Part shown: one piece after another, positions 7,477 to 16,262 of the stretch
Layout of the letters: each line of letters starts with the position of its first letter
Position numbering within the stretch: the stretch's first letter is position 1
Made by a program: the position numbers and the translations under genes
The notes under the pieces: generated by a model
Seen by the model: the letters and a program-made list of their open reading frames with translations, nothing else
Told to the model about the DNA's origin: nothing
Database searches by the model: none
Source of the DNA: Oligoflexia bacterium
Lineage (GTDB): Bacteria > Bdellovibrionota > UBA1018 > CAIPTA01
Length of the DNA: 46,142 nucleotides
Reading direction: 5' to 3'
Assembly (NCBI GenBank): GCA_903867855.1
Contig: CAIPTA010000187.1
Span: forward strand, 1 to 46,142

Positions 7477-8514
7477 TTAGTTGGAGTGCGCGATAAACCA
7501 AGCCGAAATTTTCGCCATCGCATCGCTGCGGTACTCATCTTTTTCCATTAAAATTTCGTGCTCTGCGCCTTCGTAAAAATGGCTTTCACAGTTTATTTCG
7601 TTGTGGGCATTCACCGCGGAACAAAAGGCTTCTTCTGTTTTTTCTACCACCACGGTATCGTTGCTGGCTTCCAAGAGCAGGCTTGGGGTGTGATAATCGA
7701 TTGCATCGTGAAAAATCCTAGCTTTGATCTTTAATACTTCGGAGAGCCAATGGTAACTGGGGCCACCGATAGCGAGCTTTGGAAAGTCACTGATGAGTTG
7801 TTGGTATACGCTCCAGCGATCTACGCTGTGGGTGAGTTCACTTTTCTCCACAGGGATATTGGGATCATATGCTCCGCGGCCCATCACATATTCTTTCCCG
7901 TGTCCGAGCAAAAGATTTAGTTGGAGTATGGCTTCGGCCTCCAGGCGCGAGTAGGGTGCGAGGTCTGGCTCAAACATGGGAGAGCTCAACGCTGCAGAGC
8001 GAAACGGAGACTCATTTTGCTCTAAGTAGATCGTTGTGATCGCAGCTCCCATAGAGTGTGCGAGTAGATGCAAGTTTTGAATGCCCGCCGATTTAACTCG
8101 TGGGTTCACTACCACATCCATGAAGAGCTTAAAATCATCTACATAATCTTGAAATTTATTCACATGACCAATTTGGGAGTCAGCTAACAGGCGATCAGAT
8201 TCACCTTGTCCGCGATGATCGAGGATAAAAATTGTATAACCGGCTGCTGAGAGATCGCTGATTACTTCGGCATACTTTGCCGCGGGTTCGGTGCGTCCCG
8301 GAGAGATCACGATGGCATTGCGACTATTGGCTTTCGAAAAAATTCGATAACTCAGGTGGATACTATCGTTTGTGGTAAGCGTGCCGGCTTCACCTTGGAG
8401 GTAAGCGGGCAATAGGCTTGCCTTCCAGTTCTCGAGAAAATTCGGCCCCTCTAATTGGGCAAAGGAAGTGGCGGGTAGGAGAAGAAGAAGGGCGAGAAGT
8501 AGGGGCAGTTTCAT
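7477..8514 (-). CDS. Secreted alpha/beta hydrolase, lysophospholipase (PldB/S33-like)
   Basis: The 345-residue product has a signal peptide (MKLPLLLALLLLLPATSFAQ) and then a full alpha/beta-hydrolase domain. Visible motifs are HRGQGESDR (oxyanion-side loop), LLAHSMGAAIT (nucleophile Ser in the elbow, Ala replacing the usual first Gly), LLLEASNDTVV (acid) and GAEHEILMEKD (catalytic His). This is the pattern of the monoacylglycerol lipase/lysophospholipase L2 group, which removes acyl chains from lysophospholipids or monoglycerides. The export signal places it in the periplasm or outside. It is transcribed away from the cbb3 operon, from a promoter at 8524-8552, and appears to be monocistronic. 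Confidence 0.82.
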   Translation of the reverse strand: MKLPLLLALLLLLPATSFAQLEGPNFLENWKASLLPAYLQGEAGTLTTNDSIHLSYRIFSKANSRNAIVISPGRTEPAAKYAEVISDLSAAGYTIFILDHRGQGESDRLLADSQIGHVNKFQDYVDDFKLFMDVVVNPRVKSAGIQNLHLLAHSMGAAITTIYLEQNESPFRSAALSSPMFEPDLAPYSRLEAEAILQLNLLLGHGKEYVMGRGAYDPNIPVEKSELTHSVDRWSVYQQLISDFPKLAIGGPSYHWLSEVLKIKARIFHDAIDYHTPSLLLEASNDTVVVEKTEEAFCSAVNAHNEINCESHFYEGAEHEILMEKDEYRSDAMAKISAWFIAHSN

Positions 8515-8523
8515 GGTTTGCCT

Positions 8524-8552
8524 ACTTTACAGAGGATGCGCATCCCTAGCAA
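8524..8552 (-). promoter_or_regulatory. Promoter of the lysophospholipase gene, with a 12-bp palindrome in its spacer
   Basis: On the minus strand TTGCTA (8547-8552), a 17-base spacer and TAAAGT (8524-8529) lie just upstream of the ATG at 8514, giving a leader of only a few bases. The spacer holds the perfect palindrome GGATGCGCATCC (8534-8545), a candidate operator. Confidence 0.5.
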
Positions 8553-8559
8553 GTAATAG

Positions 8560-8581
8560 TTGATTAAAATGTTTTAATAAA
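8560..8581. repeat. AT-rich imperfect inverted repeat in the lipase/ccoI intergenic region
   Basis: TTGATTAAAA (8560-8569) and TTTTAATAAA (8572-8581) are inverted repeats with nine of ten positions matching and a two-base centre. The left arm starts with an FNR-like half-site TTGAT, but no ATCAA half-site follows at the FNR spacing. It may be a regulator site between the two divergent genes. Confidence 0.35.
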
Positions 8582-8735
8582 TAAATTTAGTAATTTCAGG
8601 GTCTTAAGGCGATTTTTGGCCTTGATTGCGAGTGCTGTATCGCTCGATTCGTGGGATGGGTGTTTTTAGCCCATGCTTTTTTGGATTGTGGACATTATGT
8701 CTCCTTGCCTCCTCCTTTCTCATCAATATCGGCCC

Positions 8736-8754
8736 CTTAGCTAGGCACGCTAAG
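8736..8754 (+). repeat. Short inverted repeat 5' of ccoI
   Basis: CTTAGC (8736-8741) and GCTAAG (8749-8754) form a six-base-pair stem with a seven-base loop, 34 bases before the ccoI start. It would be in the 5' leader of the oxidase operon if transcription starts further upstream. No T-run follows, so it is not a terminator. Confidence 0.25.
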
Positions 8755-8788
8755 TGCAATATTGATCGCAAAGCTAGAGGCCATTGCC

Positions 8789-11092
8789 ATGTTGGTGAAC
8801 CAAAAACTCCAAACCGAGAAAGTACAGTGCGTGCACTGCGGACTTGCGTTTGTGGGAGCTGGACGTTTCTGCTGTGGCGGCTGTGAAAGCGTGTATGACT
8901 TTCTGCAAGGCCATGGTTTGGGTCGCTACTATGACCTGCGCAATGATTTTACCACGCAAAAAGCGGCGCCAATTCGTTTCAAAAAACAAAGCTTCCTGGA
9001 ACTAAAAGCTAAGCCAGAGCGCGAGCTAAATTTCTACCTAGAAGGCATTCACTGCCTGGGTTGCCTTTGGGTGCTAGAAAAATTGCCGGAGATTTTGCCG
9101 GGTGTGCTTCATGCGCGGTTGGAGATGAGCACCTCGGTTATCCATGTTGCTATCGATGAGCGCACCAATTTCCAGATTGTCGCCAATACATTGCAGCAGC
9201 TTGGCTATCGCCCTCATGCGATCGAAAAATCAGCGGAAGAATTTCAGCGCAACGAAAATCGCTCGATCCTTTTGCGCTTAGGTGTGGCCGCTGCTTGCAC
9301 TGGCAATATTATGCTCCTCTCTGTTTCGATCTATGCAGGAGCCTCGGGAGCTTTAGCGAGAGACTTTGCGTGGCTTAGCATGCTGCTTTCTTTGCCCGTA
9401 TTTTTCTATAGCGCCACTCCGCTCTATCAAACCGCCTTTGCGGCACTGAAAAGCAAAACACTCTCCGTAGATCTACCAATAGTATTTGCACTTCTTGCTG
9501 GTTTCGCGGCGAGTCTCGTTTCGCTCATTCGCGGGGGGAATGAAGTCTATTGCGATTCCCTTAGCATGCTTGTATTTCTGCTGCTCTCCAGTCGCTATCT
9601 TTTGCGACGCATGCAGCAGAAGCACTTGAGCAATGCCAAGCTGCTCGATTTTTTAGATTCAGAATCCGTGATCTGTATTCGCGCTACTACCAAAGTAGAA
9701 ATTTCCGTATCGCAGTTGAAGGTGGGAGACATTCTCTGGATCCCGGCTGGCGGCGTGCTTCCATGTGATGGGGTGGTGCGCAGCTTGGGCGCGCTTCTTG
9801 ACCTCTCCCTATTGAGTGGTGAATCACTTCCAGAAAAAGCAAATCCAGGATGGAGTGCCTATGCTGGAACGAAAAATCTCGGCACGGAGTTTCTTTTGGA
9901 ATGCACAGATTTGGGAAGAGAAACCCGTCTCGGCCGCATTCTCACGCAGCTCAATTCTGCTTCTGTTACCCAAACAGCGCTACGCGGTTTTGCAGATACG
10001 GCAGCCAAGTGGTTCGTGGGGATCGTATTGAGCCTCGCGGCTATGGTGCTTGTCTATTTCCATGGGAACCTAGATGAGGGTATTCGCCGTGCGCTGGCGC
10101 TGGTGATCGTAACTTGCCCTTGTGTGCTCGCCTTTGCGGTGCCCCTTTCGCTTTCTCTCACTAATAAGCTCGCCGCAAAACGCGGGATCTTGCTGAAAAG
10201 CCCAGAGAGCTTGGAGTTCATTCCTCAAATACAGGAAATTTTTCTCGATAAAACCGGCACCATCACCGAAGGAAATTTCACGGTGATTTCTTGGCTCGAA
10301 AATGCTCGATATTCAGATGAAATTCAATCGGCAGTCTATTCTTTGGAGCGTTTGAGTCGCCACCCGGTGGCCCGTGCCTTGGTTACTTTTCTGGAAGGAA
10401 AAGTAACAGCGCAAGCTGTAGATGGATTTGTGGAAGTGCCAGGCCTTGGCGTGAATGGCTCTATAGGCGGCATTTCCTGGCAAATCAAAAAATCTTCGCA
10501 AGCTAGAGCTACCAATAATTGCATTGATATTTTTCGGGCCGAAGAACTAGTGGCAAGAATTAGTCTTGGGGATCAACTCCGTGCAGATTCCAAATCCTTA
10601 CTGCAGAAACTTGGCGCCAGAAAAATATTTCTCCTCTCTGGTGATCGAGAAGAAATATGCGTGCGAGTGGCGAGAGAGCTAGGAATTCCAGAGGCCCAAA
10701 TTTTTTCCGAAAAGTCGCCTGAGCAGAAGGCAGCGATTATTAAAGCTCATCCACAAGCTCTGATGGTAGGGGATGGGGCGAATGATGCCCTAGCGCTGAA
10801 GAGTGCGAAGGTGGGTGTGGCTGTGCATGGCAGTGTGGAGCTCAGTTTAAAAAATGCAGCTGCCTTTTTTAGTCGTCCTGGCCTAGCGAGCCTGGTGGAA
10901 TTATTTCAACTGGCCGAACAAAATCGCCGCGTCACCATTCGCAATCTCGTTTTCTCCGCTACCTATAATGTTTTTGCGGGAGCGCTCGCGATCACCGGAA
11001 TGGCCTCTCCCCTATGGGCGGCAGTGCTTATGCCCCTTAGTGCGATCACTGTATTTTTATCCACCACCATTTCGATTCGGGGGCGCACATGA
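8789..11092 (+). CDS. ccoI: Copper-transporting P-type ATPase for cbb3 oxidase assembly (CcoI/FixI)
   Basis: This P1B-type ATPase exports Cu(I) across the inner membrane for cbb3 oxidase assembly. With the ATG at 8789, an N-terminal zinc-finger-like Cys cluster comes first (C14, C17, C28, C29, C32). A GIHCLGC metal-binding motif (C89, C92) follows, then membrane helices with the CPC transport site at 443-445, DKTGT at 487-491 (phosphorylated Asp) and GDGAND around 661-666. A TTG at 8762 is in frame, but AGAGG at 8776-8780 sits eight bases before the ATG at 8789 and decides the start. The length (767 aa) is normal for CcoI. The stop overlaps the ccoS start as ATGA. It leads the cco operon, whereas in many bacteria the assembly genes follow the structural ones. 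Confidence 0.93.
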   Translation: MLVNQKLQTEKVQCVHCGLAFVGAGRFCCGGCESVYDFLQGHGLGRYYDLRNDFTTQKAAPIRFKKQSFLELKAKPERELNFYLEGIHCLGCLWVLEKLPEILPGVLHARLEMSTSVIHVAIDERTNFQIVANTLQQLGYRPHAIEKSAEEFQRNENRSILLRLGVAAACTGNIMLLSVSIYAGASGALARDFAWLSMLLSLPVFFYSATPLYQTAFAALKSKTLSVDLPIVFALLAGFAASLVSLIRGGNEVYCDSLSMLVFLLLSSRYLLRRMQQKHLSNAKLLDFLDSESVICIRATTKVEISVSQLKVGDILWIPAGGVLPCDGVVRSLGALLDLSLLSGESLPEKANPGWSAYAGTKNLGTEFLLECTDLGRETRLGRILTQLNSASVTQTALRGFADTAAKWFVGIVLSLAAMVLVYFHGNLDEGIRRALALVIVTCPCVLAFAVPLSLSLTNKLAAKRGILLKSPESLEFIPQIQEIFLDKTGTITEGNFTVISWLENARYSDEIQSAVYSLERLSRHPVARALVTFLEGKVTAQAVDGFVEVPGLGVNGSIGGISWQIKKSSQARATNNCIDIFRAEELVARISLGDQLRADSKSLLQKLGARKIFLLSGDREEICVRVARELGIPEAQIFSEKSPEQKAAIIKAHPQALMVGDGANDALALKSAKVGVAVHGSVELSLKNAAAFFSRPGLASLVELFQLAEQNRRVTIRNLVFSATYNVFAGALAITGMASPLWAAVLMPLSAITVFLSTTISIRGRT

Positions 11093-11253
11093 GCATCTTA
11101 TTTATTTTAGTGCCGATCGCTCTTTTGCTCGCGGGTGGAGCACTGCTTAGTTTTCTACTGTCTGCGAAGAATGGGCAGTATGAAGACCTTGAAACCCCGG
11201 CCTATAGAATTTTGTTAGACGATTGTAAATCAGGAGAAAAGCCCAATGACTAG
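11089..11253 (+). CDS. ccoS: cbb3 oxidase maturation protein CcoS
   Basis: A 54-residue protein (MSILFILVPIALLLAGGALL and onwards) with one N-terminal transmembrane helix. It is followed by the signature NGQYEDLETPAYRILLDD, which closely matches the conserved CcoS tail. CcoS is needed for cofactor insertion or maturation of the catalytic subunit. The ATG overlaps the ccoI stop (ATGA) and the TAG at 11251-11253 overlaps the first codons of ccoNO by eight bases. The context is therefore exactly that expected, and translation is probably coupled. Confidence 0.93.
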   Translation: MSILFILVPIALLLAGGALLSFLLSAKNGQYEDLETPAYRILLDDCKSGEKPND

Positions 11254-13393
11254 TGAAGTAAAAGACATCGATATCGTGCAGTATGACGACGATATTGTGA
11301 AAAAATTCGCCATCGCCACTCTGATCTGGGGTTTCGTTGGCATGTTGGTGGGAATCATCGTGGCCATTCAATTGGCTAACTGGCGATTCAACTTTGGGTT
11401 ACCCTGGATCACTTTCGGAAGATTACGTCCACTTCACACCAACGCAGCGATTTTTGCGTTTGCAGGGAATGCGATCTTTGCAGGGATCTATCACTCGTCA
11501 CAACGTTTACTAAAGACTCGGCTCTTCTCCGATGCTCTCAGTAATATCCACTTCTGGGGATGGCAGCTGATCATTGTGTCGGCCGCGCTCACCTTGCCTT
11601 TCGGCTTCACCGTGGGGAAAGAATACGCCGAGCTCGAACTTCCCATCAAGATCGCGATTGCAGTAATTTGGGTGGTATTTGGCGTAAACTTTTTCGGCAC
11701 GATCGCAAAGCGCAGAGAGCAGCATCTCTATGTAGCGATCTGGTTCTATATCGCAACAGTGATCACGGTGGCGGTGCTTCACATCGTAAACTCTGTGAAT
11801 ATTCCGGTAAGCATCCTGAAGAGCTATCCTGTGTACGCAGGCTTGCAAGATGGATTGGTGCAATGGTGGTATGGCCACAATGCTGTAGCCTTCTTCCTCA
11901 CTACGCCATTCTTGGGATTGATGTATTACTATATTCCGAAGGCAGCGAATCGTCCGGTATATAGCTACCGTTTGTCGATCGTGCACTTTTGGTCGCTAGT
12001 ATTTATTTATATTTGGGCGGGTCCGCACCATTTGCTGAATACTGCGCTCCCTAACTGGGCACAAACTCTCGGCATGATCTTTAGCTTAATGCTCTGGGCA
12101 CCAAGCTGGGGTGGTATGATCAACGGCTTGCTCACCTTGCGTGGTTGCTGGGATAAAGTGCGCACTGATCCGATTCTGAAATTCTTGGCAGCAGCCGTTA
12201 CCTTCTACGGAATGAGCACCTTTGAAGGCCCGCTTCTTTCGATCAAGAGCGTGAACTCTCTGGCTCACTATACGGATTGGATTATTGCTCACGTGCACGG
12301 CGGAACTTTGGGCTGGAACGGCTTCATGATTTCCGGAATGCTCTACTACTTGGTGCCACGACTATGGAATACCAAGCTCTATAGCGTGAAGATGGCGAAC
12401 TTCCATTTTTGGACAGGCACTCTCGGTATCGCGATCTATATGCTCTCCATGTGGACAGCGGGTATCACCCAAGGTCTCATGTGGCGTGCAGTGGACGCGA
12501 GCGGGCACCTTGTGTATCCCGATTTCGTAGAAACAGTGATGCGCATTGTGCCGCTTTACTATGTTCGTGCCGTGGGTGGAACTCTCTACCTAGTGGGCTA
12601 TGTGGTAATGATGTTTAACTTGTTTAAGACGATGGCGAATGCACCGGCAACGCAGAGGTCGGAAACAGTTCGTGCAAAGCCTCTAACAGCAAGCTTTGGC
12701 GAAGTGGCTGCCGAAGGTGGACACCGTTCTATCGAAGGTCTGCCTGCGATCTTTACTACGTTAGTTGTAATCGCAGTCTTAGTGGCTAGTATCATCTCGA
12801 TAGTACCAACACTGATGAGCCCAGCTTACTCAGATGGTATGCCGGCGATACGCCCCTATTCTGCGCTGGAGATCGCGGGTCGCGATATCTATGTGCGTGA
12901 AGGTTGTTACCTATGTCACTCGCAGCAGATTCGAACGCTGCCCTTCGACGTGCTTCGTTATGGCCCTGCTTCCACGCCGGAAGAATCCATGTATGATCAC
13001 CCCTTCCAATGGGGATCGAAAAGGATTGGTCCAGACCTAGCGCGCGTTGGGAAAAAGTATCCAGATGTTTGGCACTATCGCCACATGATGGATCCTCGTA
13101 CTGTAACGCCAAATTCCATTATGCCTACCTATGGCTGGCTGGAAAAATCAGCGCTCGACTTTGACATCATTCCGAAAAAATTGGGCGTGATGAAGATAGT
13201 GGGCGTGCCCTATAGCGATTATCAAATACAAAATGGAGCGGTGGATGCTCACCATGAGGCGGAGCAACTTGCTGCGAGACTCGTGGAGCAAGGTGCTCCA
13301 AAAGGCCTAGAGGATAAAGAAATTATCGCTCTAATCGCTTATCTACAAGCCTTAGGACAGATGAGCAACAAGCCAGCTGCCACAACGAATTAA
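11246..13393 (+). CDS. ccoNO: Fused cbb3 cytochrome c oxidase subunits I and II (CcoN-CcoO)
   Basis: Residues 1 to about 465 are the twelve-helix CcoN core, the haem b/b3-CuB oxygen-reducing subunit. Likely metal ligands are visible: H64 (RPLHTN), H211 (WYGHN), H261/H262 (GPHHLLN) and H349/H351 (HVHGG). After a short linker, a second anchor (about 500-522) precedes a CcoO domain with one c-type haem site, C554-Y-L-C557-H558, and the GPDLARVG and SIMPTYGWL motifs of CcoO. The total of 715 residues equals the sum of the two separate subunits. Fusions of this kind are known, best in Bacteroidota. The start overlaps ccoS and the next gene, ccoQ, follows 13 bases later. No frameshift is evident across the junction, so this is a true single chain. 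Confidence 0.95.
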   Translation: MTSEVKDIDIVQYDDDIVKKFAIATLIWGFVGMLVGIIVAIQLANWRFNFGLPWITFGRLRPLHTNAAIFAFAGNAIFAGIYHSSQRLLKTRLFSDALSNIHFWGWQLIIVSAALTLPFGFTVGKEYAELELPIKIAIAVIWVVFGVNFFGTIAKRREQHLYVAIWFYIATVITVAVLHIVNSVNIPVSILKSYPVYAGLQDGLVQWWYGHNAVAFFLTTPFLGLMYYYIPKAANRPVYSYRLSIVHFWSLVFIYIWAGPHHLLNTALPNWAQTLGMIFSLMLWAPSWGGMINGLLTLRGCWDKVRTDPILKFLAAAVTFYGMSTFEGPLLSIKSVNSLAHYTDWIIAHVHGGTLGWNGFMISGMLYYLVPRLWNTKLYSVKMANFHFWTGTLGIAIYMLSMWTAGITQGLMWRAVDASGHLVYPDFVETVMRIVPLYYVRAVGGTLYLVGYVVMMFNLFKTMANAPATQRSETVRAKPLTASFGEVAAEGGHRSIEGLPAIFTTLVVIAVLVASIISIVPTLMSPAYSDGMPAIRPYSALEIAGRDIYVREGCYLCHSQQIRTLPFDVLRYGPASTPEESMYDHPFQWGSKRIGPDLARVGKKYPDVWHYRHMMDPRTVTPNSIMPTYGWLEKSALDFDIIPKKLGVMKIVGVPYSDYQIQNGAVDAHHEAEQLAARLVEQGAPKGLEDKEIIALIAYLQALGQMSNKPAATTN

Positions 13394-13406
13394 GAAAGGA
13401 TTAATC

Positions 13407-13589
13407 ATGTATCAACATATAGTAACAAAAATTGCCAATATTGATTTGGTGCTGGTGGCGGAGATAATGTTCTTTGCCATCTTCCTATTTTGCTTCGCCT
13501 GGGCTTATCGGAAAGGCAGCAAGAGCTACTATGAAAAATTAGGCGCGAATCTATTAGATCTTGATCCAGAGGTGAACAATGGAAAATAA
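13407..13589 (+). CDS. ccoQ: cbb3 oxidase subunit CcoQ
   Basis: A 60-residue single-pass membrane protein: the hydrophobic segment VLVAEIMFFAIFLFCFAWAY is followed by a basic YRKGSKSYYEK stretch, as in CcoQ/FixQ. CcoQ helps stabilise the assembled oxidase and contributes no cofactor. AAAGGA lies six bases before the ATG. Its end overlaps ccoP by 11 bases. Position between ccoNO and ccoP supports the call more than sequence does, as CcoQ is poorly conserved. Confidence 0.85.
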   Translation: MYQHIVTKIANIDLVLVAEIMFFAIFLFCFAWAYRKGSKSYYEKLGANLLDLDPEVNNGK

Positions 13590-14139
13590 AGAAAAACTTT
13601 TAGACCATGACTACGACGGGATCAAGGAGCTCGATAATCCGCTGCCGGGATGGTGGCTCGCTACCTTCTACGGAGCAATCGTGTTCGCCGCGATTTACTT
13701 CTTCTATTACCATATTGGGAATGGACCTGGTCCGAAAGAGGAGCTTGCCAAGGGATTAGCCGAATTTGAGACAATGAGCGCCGTAGGCGGATCTGGGAAA
13801 GGTATCGATGTAGACAAATTGAATGCGTTCTTCCACGATAGCGGCCGGATCAAAGATGGTGGTGCCGTATTTCAACTGCGCTGCGCCTCTTGTCATGGAG
13901 TAAATGCAGAAGGAAATATTGGTCCAAACCTAACGGATAAATTCTGGATTCACGGTGATGGCTCGCTTGCGGCGATCGCTAAGGTGGTTACAGAGGGGGT
14001 AGGGGATAAGGGTATGCCTCCTTGGGGTGCTATCTTAAAACCAGACGAGCTATACTCTGTTGTTGCCTATGTGAAGACCTTAAAGGGATCGAATCCTGCT
14101 AATGGCAAGGCTCCACAAGGAAATGAAGTAAAGGATTAG
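13579..14139 (+). CDS. ccoP: cbb3 oxidase subunit III (CcoP), single-haem form
   Basis: The N-terminus (DHDYDGIKELDNPLPGWW) is the conserved CcoP cytoplasmic entry segment. One transmembrane helix follows (about 27-46) and then a periplasmic cytochrome c domain. Only one haem site is present, C102-A-S-C105-H106, with M146 in GMPPWG as the probable axial ligand. Most CcoP proteins are about 300 residues with two haems; this one has 186 residues and lacks one cytochrome domain. The remaining domain passes electrons from soluble cytochrome c to the CcoO haem. It overlaps ccoQ by 11 bases and ends one base before ccoG. Confidence 0.93.
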   Translation: MENKEKLLDHDYDGIKELDNPLPGWWLATFYGAIVFAAIYFFYYHIGNGPGPKEELAKGLAEFETMSAVGGSGKGIDVDKLNAFFHDSGRIKDGGAVFQLRCASCHGVNAEGNIGPNLTDKFWIHGDGSLAAIAKVVTEGVGDKGMPPWGAILKPDELYSVVAYVKTLKGSNPANGKAPQGNEVKD

Positions 14140-14140
14140 T

Positions 14141-15541
14141 ATGGAAGAACTTCCCCAAGATCGTTTGGCTACGATCGATGCACGCGGTAAGAGAGTTTAT
14201 CTCTATCCTGCCGTTGTGCATGGGGTATGGAAGAGCAGGAAAAAAATTGTGCATGCGATTCTCCTGCTCGTTTTTCTTTTGCTGCCTTGGATTTATGTGA
14301 ACGGCAGGCAAGCTTTGCTCCTCGATGTTTCGGAGCGAAGCTTTTCTATTTTTGGTTTATTTCTTCGCGGGCACGATGCGCCTCTTCTCTTTTTTCTTCT
14401 AATTGGTTTTGCGCTCTCCATCGCCTTCGTAACGGCAATCTGGGGTAGGGTTTGGTGTGGTTGGGCATGCCCTCAAACAGTTTTTATTGAATCAATTTTT
14501 CGCCGATTGGAAACTTGGATCGAAGGGAATTCCCGCACTCGCAAGGCACTCGATGAAGCTCCTTGGAGTTTTGAAAAAATTATGAAAAAAACGCTGAAGT
14601 GGGGGGCGTTTCTCGCGGTGTCCTTACTCATTACTCACAGTTTTCTTGCCTACTTTGTGGGTAGCCACAAAATTTTACAAATGATCTTGCGCGCGCCTTC
14701 AGAAAATTGGGCAAGCTTCCTTGTGATTCTCTTTACTACGGGGATTATCCTGCTCGACTTTGGCTGGTTCCGCGAACAATTTTGCGTGATCATGTGTCCC
14801 TATGGGCGCTTTCAATCCGTGCTCCTCGACGATGATTCCATCGTGGTGGGATATGACGTGAAGCGTGGCGAGCCTCGCCGTGGAGAAGTGGCGGCGGGAG
14901 CGAAGCAAGGCGATTGCGTGAATTGCTTACGCTGTGTGCAGGTGTGTCCAACGGGAATTGATATTCGTCGCGGTGTGCAGTTGGAATGCATTGCTTGCAC
15001 GGCTTGTATCGACGCATGTGATGAAGTGATGAGCACTATCAAGAAGCCCAAGGGACTCATTCGTTACACCAGCGAGAATAGTTTACGTGGGCTGGCTACT
15101 CGTTGGATGCGGGGAAGAACCTATGTTTATCTTTCTCTTTTGAGCGTAGTTGGGATTGTTTTCATTGGGCTCCTATCACAGCAGCAATCAGTAGAAATAA
15201 GTATTTTGCGTGCCAAAGAAGCTCCTTATCAAACTCTACCACAGGCGGATGGAAGCAGAATTATTGTGAATCATTTGATTGCTGATTTTTCGAATCAATC
15301 ATCCGACAATAATTTCATGGATTTGCGGCTCACTGATTTGGATAAGGCTGCAGGAATTGAACTAGTAATGCCAATCCATCCCCTTGCCATGGCTCCCCAT
15401 GAACAGCACCGCACAGACTTTTTTCTTCGTTTTCCTTCGAGTGATCTCAAATTCGGCACAAGAAAAATCGAGCTTGATGTGTTTCGCAATAACCAAATCT
15501 TAACAAAGGAGGAGCTTAGCCTTGTTGGTCCTTCTCAGTGA
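14141..15541 (+). CDS. ccoG: Polyferredoxin assembly factor CcoG (RdxA/FixG)
   Basis: A 466-residue membrane iron-sulfur protein. Several helices lie in the first 210 residues, including the CGWACPQTVF cysteine motif. Two 4Fe-4S sites follow (CVNCLRCVQVCP and CIACTACIDAC), then another helix near 330. The C-terminal 120 residues have the Ig-like fold typical of FixG. CcoG is a cupric reductase supplying Cu(I) during cbb3 biogenesis. It starts one base after the ccoP stop. The final codons contain AAAGGAGGAG, the ribosome site of the next gene, which overlaps by 20 bases. CcoH, usually encoded next, is absent here. Confidence 0.93.
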   Translation: MEELPQDRLATIDARGKRVYLYPAVVHGVWKSRKKIVHAILLLVFLLLPWIYVNGRQALLLDVSERSFSIFGLFLRGHDAPLLFFLLIGFALSIAFVTAIWGRVWCGWACPQTVFIESIFRRLETWIEGNSRTRKALDEAPWSFEKIMKKTLKWGAFLAVSLLITHSFLAYFVGSHKILQMILRAPSENWASFLVILFTTGIILLDFGWFREQFCVIMCPYGRFQSVLLDDDSIVVGYDVKRGEPRRGEVAAGAKQGDCVNCLRCVQVCPTGIDIRRGVQLECIACTACIDACDEVMSTIKKPKGLIRYTSENSLRGLATRWMRGRTYVYLSLLSVVGIVFIGLLSQQQSVEISILRAKEAPYQTLPQADGSRIIVNHLIADFSNQSSDNNFMDLRLTDLDKAAGIELVMPIHPLAMAPHEQHRTDFFLRFPSSDLKFGTRKIELDVFRNNQILTKEELSLVGPSQ

Positions 15542-16220
15542 AATTCTGCCGCTAAGTGTTTTCACTGCCAGTCTCTTGGGCAGTGGGCATTGCGCCGCCA
15601 TGTGCGGGCCGCTCACGTTTTTATTTCCTGGCGATAAGAGATCGCTCACCGCGTATCATCTCGCTCGTGGATTTGCCTATGTGTTTTTTGGCGTGATGGC
15701 AGGGCTACTTGGCGAAACATTTTTGGCAACTAGTTTATTTCATTCTCTACCTTGGCTGGGGGTGGGGCTCTTTGCAGTCTATTTTCTTTGGCTGGTTCGG
15801 CAAATTTGGACAGGTCGCACCCCGCGCATGCCCATTCCAAAGAGTTGGAGTCAGTTTTTTCTTCAGCAGTCGAAGCGATTCGGTGAAGGATCGGGAAGGG
15901 CTATGATGATTGGATTGGCCTCTGTGTTCCTGCCCTGTGGCTGGTTATATAGTTTTATTCTTGCTGCTCTAGGTACTCGATCCCCAATGCTAGGTGCCAC
16001 CACGATGTTTGCCTTTTGGCTTGGCACCTTGCCTGCGCTCAGTATTGCGCCACATATGCTGCGGGAGCTTTTAGGGGGGAAGAGGCTTACTCCGCGCTGG
16101 AACGCAACCCTATTTTTGGTATTGGGATTATCTGCGGTGAGCCTCAAAATCCTGCCTTGGCTCGCTTCACCGGGTAAAAAGGACCTTCTCACCGTGATTT
16201 GTAATCCTATACTGCATTAG
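15522..16220 (+). CDS. SafE/DsbD_2-type membrane protein of the cco locus
   Basis: The 232-residue product has about six hydrophobic segments and the motif SLLGSGHCAAMCGP near its N-terminus. A second cysteine-containing motif, VFLPCGWLYSF, lies near residue 137. This pattern belongs to the sulfite exporter TauE/SafE family protein (DsbD_2, UreH-like) often found downstream of ccoG. The cysteine pairs suggest metal or redox handling, probably copper. The start is a TTG at 15522, decided by a near-perfect AAAGGAGGAG at 15505-15514 inside the end of ccoG. It is the last gene of the cco operon and takes the place where ccoH would be expected, but it is not a CcoH homologue. Confidence 0.82.
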   Translation: MLVLLSEILPLSVFTASLLGSGHCAAMCGPLTFLFPGDKRSLTAYHLARGFAYVFFGVMAGLLGETFLATSLFHSLPWLGVGLFAVYFLWLVRQIWTGRTPRMPIPKSWSQFFLQQSKRFGEGSGRAMMIGLASVFLPCGWLYSFILAALGTRSPMLGATTMFAFWLGTLPALSIAPHMLRELLGGKRLTPRWNATLFLVLGLSAVSLKILPWLASPGKKDLLTVICNPILH

Positions 16221-16262
16221 GGGTTTTCATTCTTGTTTCCGTGGCGCAGCCATGTTTCGATA

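Noticed and set aside
8560..8581. FNR/Anr box upstream of ccoI
   Set aside because: Only one TTGAT half-site is present; the second ATCAA half-site at four-base spacing is missing, so I list it only as an inverted repeat.
8626..8886. 86-codon plus-strand frame before ccoI
   Set aside because: It overlaps the start of ccoI in another frame, its sequence is unlike a family, and the AGAGG ribosome site serves ccoI.
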